Positions 60,101 to 64,000 of a stretch of DNA of 64,000 nt are shown here, piece by piece. The notes beneath the pieces are model-generated. The model saw nothing but the letters and a program-made list of their open reading frames with translations, was not told where the DNA came from and made no database searches. The DNA is from Cichorium intybus (taxonomy: Eukaryota; Streptophyta; Magnoliopsida; Asterales; Asteraceae): positions 121,156,798-121,220,797 of the forward strand of contig CM042012.1 of NCBI GenBank assembly GCA_023525715.1, written 5' to 3'. The translations under genes and the position numbers were made by a program. The stretch's first letter is position 1, and the number at the start of each line of letters is the position of its first letter.

Positions 60101-61726
60101 ACTCAAAAAGAATTAAATCTAAGACAGACACGATGGATTGAGTTGGTGAACGATTACGACTGTGAAATAATTTATCACGAAGGAAAAGCTAATGTAGTAG
60201 CCGATGCTTTAAGCCGCAAAATTCGTGAAAAAGTTATTAAAGGAAGATCCATGCGAATTGAAGTGGTCTCAACTTTAATTCAAAAGATTAAAGAAGCTCA
60301 AGAAAGTGCCTTAACTGAAGAAAATATAAAGAAAGAAAAACTTGGAAAGAAGGTGGTGTTTGAAGTAAATACACAAGGATTGCGTACTTTTAAAGGACGT
60401 ATTTGGGTTCCCAAATATGGAAAAACCAGAAAGATAGTCTTGGATGATTCTCACAAATCCAAGTATTCTATACATCCTGGAAGTACGAAAACATATCAAG
60501 ATTTGAAGCAACATTACTGGTGGCCGGGGATGAAAAAGAGAATAGCAAAGTACATATCCCACTGTGATACCTGTGCACAAGTAAAAGCAGAACATCAGGT
60601 GCCGTATGGTTCTGCGCAGTCATTACAGATACCAGCAAGGAAGTGGGAAGAACTGACCATGGATTTTGTCATGGGGTTGCCGAGAACACGAAGAGGACAC
60701 GATAGTATATGGGTCATTGTTGACAGATTGACCAAAAGTGCCCTATTTCTCGCATATAAAGAAACTGCCTCACTTGAAGAATTGGCTCAGTTGTACATCG
60801 ATGAAGTGATCAGACGTTATGGAGCACCTTTGTCTATAGTCTCAGATAGAGATCCTCGATTCACTTCTAATTTTTGGAATGCTCTACAAGAAAAGATGGG
60901 AACTCGAATTAAGATGAGTACAGCCTATCACCCTCAAACTGATGGGCAAAGTGAACGTACTATTCAGACCTTGGAGGATATGTTAAGATCGTGTGCTATC
61001 GATTTTGGAGGTAATTGGGACCAGCACCTACCATTAGTAGAATTTTCGTATAACAACAGTTACCACTCAAGCATAAAGATGCCACCTTTTGAAGCCTTAT
61101 ATGGTAGGAAGTGTAGAACCCCAGTGTGTTGGTTAGAAGCTGGTGAAGTACAACTCACTGGGCCAGACATTGTAAGAATGACAAATGAAAAGATTGGGGT
61201 GATACAGACCAATATGAAAGCTGCACAAGATCGCCAAAGAAGCTACTCAAATTTGAAGAAAAGACCTTATGATTTAAAAGTAGGCGATTTGGTAATGATA
61301 AAGGTGTCACCTTGGAAGGGGGTGATAAGATTTGGCAAGAAAGGGAAGTTGAGTCCAAGATATATTGGACCCTTCAAGATTCTGAAAAGAATTGGTTTAC
61401 AAGCATTCAAGTTAGAGTTACCACCAGAACTCAGGGGAATACATGATACATTCCATGTATGTTATCTCAAGAAATACTTTGGAAAGAAGGAGTTAACCAT
61501 TCCTATAGAAGAGTTAAAGGTGGAAACACCCAACAGACTAGTGGAAGAACCTGAAGCGATGTTAGAGGTGAAAACCAAGAAGCTAAGGAACAGGGAAATT
61601 GACCTAGTGTTGGTCAAATGGAAGCATTCACTGGGCACGGATTTGACTTGGGAAACATTAGAAAGCATGAAGAAGAGATACCCTAATTTTACAAATTATG
61701 AAGCGATTCCGAGGACGGAATCCTGA
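57125..61726 (+). CDS. GY4 Gag-Pol polyprotein, 1533 aa, intact frame
   Basis: One uninterrupted frame. Gag capsid lies at about residues 115-290 (FKDFMSCRPKEFNGE, DWWNTL). Zinc knuckles are CKKCGKKHSGEC (~328), CYKCGLPGHQAKDC (~346) and CFNCHEKGHYSTNC (~369). The aspartic protease has FDSGAHFSF with Asp439. Reverse transcriptase spans about 600-860, with FIDD at 773-776. RNase H is at about 915-1030 (Asp922, Glu959, Asp984, Asp1027). Integrase has a zinc finger (His1110/1117, Cys1147/1150) and catalytic Asp1180, Asp1241 and Glu1277. GPF...FHVCYLKK and a chromodomain-like end at about 1470-1525 follow (LVLVKWKHSLGTDLTWE). All catalytic residues are present. The start was chosen as the first ATG after the leader. 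Protein order (RT before integrase) marks Ty3/gypsy; the C-terminus fits Tekay/Del chromoviruses. Whether it is expressed cannot be told. Confidence 0.95.
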   Translation: MRTRSGQGSHAGNPDPNARPPIPPRQPQAVDDGNSRGEANPPPLTLEAIQKLLHDSQVQNRQEMTRLLDERLGERSKSQHEDSEKSVAPEGTNPRQTSSQGDSSSKSQPQFKTKGACTFKDFMSCRPKEFNGEMDPRITIRWLTEMEQVLHICRCEEDLKVGFASQMLKASALDWWNTLRRTKGSDFVDALSWKEFVQRLKGKFCSARHRENLVNEFFALAKDKQTVDEYTKKFCEMLPFLEDTLPTEAGRINRYVNGLPADYSLEVSKATTLDEAIESAARVESMIEKKAKERQAFVEKRKSSGISGANKKSRVSSGFSRQGEVKECKKCGKKHSGECRKGTSGCYKCGLPGHQAKDCKVKDISEVECFNCHEKGHYSTNCPKKKNETLVSTASNKKTEPAKTKGRAFQMTLDEAKEDQDVVAGTLIVNSQPAYVLFDSGAHFSFVSHDFSKRLNIPMKPLDDTCVIEVANGELVTVHHVYEKCPVEINGRILKADLLPIGIKGFDIVIGMDWLGTHNAKILCGKRMVSIKFPDNSKVYIYGERRKNMQSLITAIKARKCIQKGCESFIAYVMNGKKEKQKMEDIKVVNEFPEVFPDDLPGLPPVRQVEFRIDLVPGASPIARAPYRLAPTEMRELMSQLQELLDKGFIRPSSSPWGAPVLFVKKKDGTMRMCIDYRELNKVTIKNRYPLPRIDDLFDQLQGASYFSKIDLRSGYHQVRVKDEDVCKTAFRTRYGHYEFLVMPFGLTNAPAVFMDLMNRVCKPFLDRFVIVFIDDILVYSKSEAEHEVHLREVLRTLKNEQLYAKLSKCDFWLREVQFLGHIVSAEGIKVDPAKIEAVMKWEPPKTPTEVRSFLGLAGYYRRFIQDFSKIAVPLTQLTRKEVKFVWGEKQQEAFEILKKKLCEAPVLSLPEGTEEFVVYSDASNRGLGCVLMQRGKVIAYASRQLKDAETRYTTHDLELAAIVFALKIWRHYLYGTKCKIYTDHKSLQYLFTQKELNLRQTRWIELVNDYDCEIIYHEGKANVVADALSRKIREKVIKGRSMRIEVVSTLIQKIKEAQESALTEENIKKEKLGKKVVFEVNTQGLRTFKGRIWVPKYGKTRKIVLDDSHKSKYSIHPGSTKTYQDLKQHYWWPGMKKRIAKYISHCDTCAQVKAEHQVPYGSAQSLQIPARKWEELTMDFVMGLPRTRRGHDSIWVIVDRLTKSALFLAYKETASLEELAQLYIDEVIRRYGAPLSIVSDRDPRFTSNFWNALQEKMGTRIKMSTAYHPQTDGQSERTIQTLEDMLRSCAIDFGGNWDQHLPLVEFSYNNSYHSSIKMPPFEALYGRKCRTPVCWLEAGEVQLTGPDIVRMTNEKIGVIQTNMKAAQDRQRSYSNLKKRPYDLKVGDLVMIKVSPWKGVIRFGKKGKLSPRYIGPFKILKRIGLQAFKLELPPELRGIHDTFHVCYLKKYFGKKELTIPIEELKVETPNRLVEEPEAMLEVKTKKLRNREIDLVLVKWKHSLGTDLTWETLESMKKRYPNFTNYEAIPRTES

Positions 61727-61727
61727 T

Positions 61728-61741
61728 TAGGGGGAGGTAGT
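61728..61741 (+). promoter_or_regulatory. GY4 polypurine tract
   Basis: TAGGGGGAGGTAGT lies between the Gag-Pol stop region and the 3' LTR. Confidence 0.88.
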
Positions 61742-64000
61742 TGAAACGACCGAAAATTTGTAATATAAAAATATGTAAATAAATATGTGTGTAATATAAG
61801 TTTTATATGAAATATTATGAGAAATTATGGTCGAAGGGGTAAAACGGTCTTTCGACAGTTATAAGACCATTATGTAAAACCATATGTATATGTGAGATAA
61901 TAAAATAAACAATAAGAGGTTATGCGAAATTTAGACTTTTTACCGCGTGAATAGTGAATCTTGACCAAAAAGGGTAAATTGGTCATTTGACCAAATGCAG
62001 AAATTATTATAAAAAATTATTTATAGTTTAGGACTAAAAATGTAAAAGAAATGATTCCATGGAAAGATAGTTAGTTTTGGTGGCCAAAATTCAAGAAAGT
62101 TAATTTTAGGGACCAAAACTGAAAATATAGAAAATATAAAATGAGAAACATATCTCATAAATCCTCACAAATTCAGTAGAGAGTTCTAGAGACGGGAGAG
62201 GCACGATTTCTGCAGAAAATTGGAAGGCTTTGTGAAGATCAAAGCTAGAAAACTTGATTTTAGTCCTTAAATTGAAGTTTTCAAGATCAAAGGTTAGTAA
62301 TTATACTTTTAATCTAAATTTTTGTATGATCTTCAAGAGAGAAATTTGGTGACTGAAATTTCAGTCAAGAACCACTTAGTTTTCTGGTTTAACACTTCCA
62401 ATATGGCATGCTAAAAGAACTTAATTAGATAATGTGGAAGTAGGATGCTATTTTTTTAAGAATTGGGATTTTGATCAAGAACCCTAGAATTTGAGTTCTT
62501 GTGATTAATCCGATTTTTATGGTTTAAAACTTGAAGAAATTGAAGGGTTTTAGTCTTGGGATAAACCCCTATCGATTAAGTGATGAATTCAGCCCTTAAT
62601 ATGAGAAATTGAGAAATTGTAGCATAAAATCGGGGAAAAACTGGGCTGCTGCTCGACAGGCGCGGTGCGCCCCTACCCTGGGCGCGGTGCGCCCTACGCC
62701 TGGAACGAAAATGCAGTTTGGTTCAAGAGTCCTCTGTTAAGTGATTTTCAATTTTTAGAAATGGTTCAAATCTTATCCAATTGACCTCAAATTTTAAACA
62801 TAGGTCTAATATGGTCCAAAACTTTATAAAATTTTATCGGAATTAAAATACGACCCTCCGAGGGTACTGTAGTAAAATACGTATAAAATACAATTTAACT
62901 AAAGTTGAGTTTTACCCTTGCTTTGATTATTTATGGTATAATAAGGACTCTAACATGTTATAGAGTCAACTAAAATATAAATTAATGTATCATATAAAAT
63001 ATATAGGTGCAAGTCAAATAATCGGACACCGAAAGGGTAAAGAACCGAGGGACGCCTAAACGACGCTTCAAGAATTATTTGGTGAGTACATGTAGCATTT
63101 TACCCATTTTGGGATACATGGCAAGTAAGTAAGTATTTTGCAGATTTCATATATTACTTTTATATGTGAAAAATATTTGCAAAAATGGTCCTTTTTCTAG
63201 TTTAAATAGAAAGTTAACTGCTATATTTGAAAGTATGATTCTTGATGATAGCCTAAATTATGATAGAGATATGTTTGAGTCAAAAGCTTGGCATTTAGCC
63301 ATTTCTTGTGCAAGTAATGTTTTGCTTTCAGAAAAGTATTTTATGTTTGACTGGTATTGTGACTAGCATTGTTAGTAAGGGAACTATGTTCCAACCTACC
63401 CGGGTTAGGTAAGGAGTCTACTGGGGACAACCCCTTCACGAAGTAGACTGCCTCAGCAATTCTACCATTAGTATTGATCCGTTCTTTCTAATTGTAGAGA
63501 CTTGGGGTATCACTTATAGTGATTAATGCCCTAAGTATAAAAATCCCAGCAAGTTTATAAAACCAGTCAAAGAAAGTATAAAAGATATTATTTTTGCAAA
63601 GTTTAATATACGATGCTTTCGAAAAGTGAAAGTATAATATGTGTATAATATGTAGTTTTGACAAAGACTTATGTTATGAAAGTTTATAAAAGTTAGTAAA
63701 AGAAATTTTAAAGTTTGAGTCTAAAACTCATGTAACTCACGAGACAATTTGTCTTACGTATTTTATTTTTATGCCATGTATTCCAGGTTCAGGTATAAAG
63801 CTATGAGATAGTTTGAAGTTGCTAAATAAGCACTAAGTGCAAAGGAGTGGAGCTGGATACAGCTTCCAAATTTGGTATTGGTTGAATCCGTTTCTCTTAA
63901 GCTTATGGTTTGATATGTATTGTAACTCCCCTTTTGATTGTATTTAAACAAATAACATGGTTTTTGTTAAACCATACTTTGTAAAATACGTTTTTATGTA
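61742..64000 (+). repeat. GY4 3' LTR (window ends inside it)
   Basis: It matches 54459 onward. Besides the 18-base difference at 62647-62664 I saw a 2-base poly(A) change and a couple of substitutions (for example ATGTCATG/ATGCCATG). The polymerase II promoter, palindrome cluster (62653-62697) and structured block recur here. Confidence 0.92.

Larger units (their letters stand above)
54459..64000 (+). mobile_element. GY4: complete-looking Ty3/gypsy chromovirus (Tekay-like)
   Basis: 5' LTR 54459-56732, PBS 56736, leader with hairpin, one Gag-Pol frame 57125-61726, polypurine tract and 3' LTR from 61742, truncated by the window edge only about 35 bases short of its expected end. The LTRs are almost identical apart from an 18-base deletion in the 5' copy, so this is the youngest insertion in the nest. 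The integrase C-terminus has a chromodomain-like fold signature of the Tekay/Del type. Putative left target flank GTATA (54454-54458). Confidence 0.93.

Overview
The window looks like intergenic heterochromatin from a large, repeat-rich plant genome, almost certainly a eudicot. Every recognisable coding segment belongs to a transposable element: Ty3/gypsy chromovirus, Ty1/copia, a TRIM-like element, a Tourist-like MITE and a Pack-MULE-like element. I found no intact host gene. All seven LTR elements whose PBS can be read start from initiator-Met tRNA (TGGTATCAGAGC). A composite-family (lettuce-like) plant is possible, but that is only an impression.

Layout. 1-1119: TIR element carrying a piece of a phytocyanin gene. 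1120-8942: AT-rich DNA with a decayed copia gag (4440-4905 and 6224-6480) split by a young 1.3-kb TRIM-like element (4921-6223, 6-bp TSD). 8943-9137: Tourist-like MITE. About 9850-11258 plus 20002-20112: an old gypsy LTR (SOLO1) split by GY1 (11259-20001, minus strand, 5-bp TSD). 20113-22650: AT-rich remnants. About 22650-26338: copia 5' end (CO0; LTR, PBS, long gag with two stops, no pol). 27365-29036: solo LTR (SOLO2). 29339-29479: (AT)n tract.

From 29658 to the right edge there is a five-level nest, and every element in it is cut open by the next. Copia CO1 (+) is interrupted at 34440 by copia CO2 (-), CO2 at 39164 by gypsy GY2 (+), GY2 at 47081 by gypsy GY3 (-), and GY3 at 54458 by gypsy GY4 (+). 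The orientations strictly alternate. The missing right halves should lie beyond base 64000 in reverse order. GY4 is young and apparently complete: near-identical LTRs flank one open 1533-aa Gag-Pol. GY2 has LTRs, PBS, leader and PPT like GY4 but no polyprotein (LARD type). GY1 and GY3 carry a decayed pol that is similar between them although their LTR pairs are fresh, so they are probably non-autonomous and mobilised in trans, perhaps by GY4-like elements.

The most interesting signals are non-coding. (1) At least seven LTR families carry clusters of short odd-length palindromes of the form 'arm, one unpaired centre base, arm'. In the gypsy LTRs these sit at the same place, about 0.5 kb after the TATA box; the sequence differs in each family, yet it lies inside a conserved framework. 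(2) GY2 and GY4 share a 38-nt leader hairpin presenting a GGGCCC palindromic loop, like a retroviral dimer-initiation site. (3) The copia elements carry a hairpin with an exactly 22-nt loop four times, with compensating stem changes. (4) Four gypsy families have a small hairpin touching the TATA box, with a different stem sequence each time. (5) GY2 and GY4 LTRs share a block of about 170 bp containing a stem with compensating changes.
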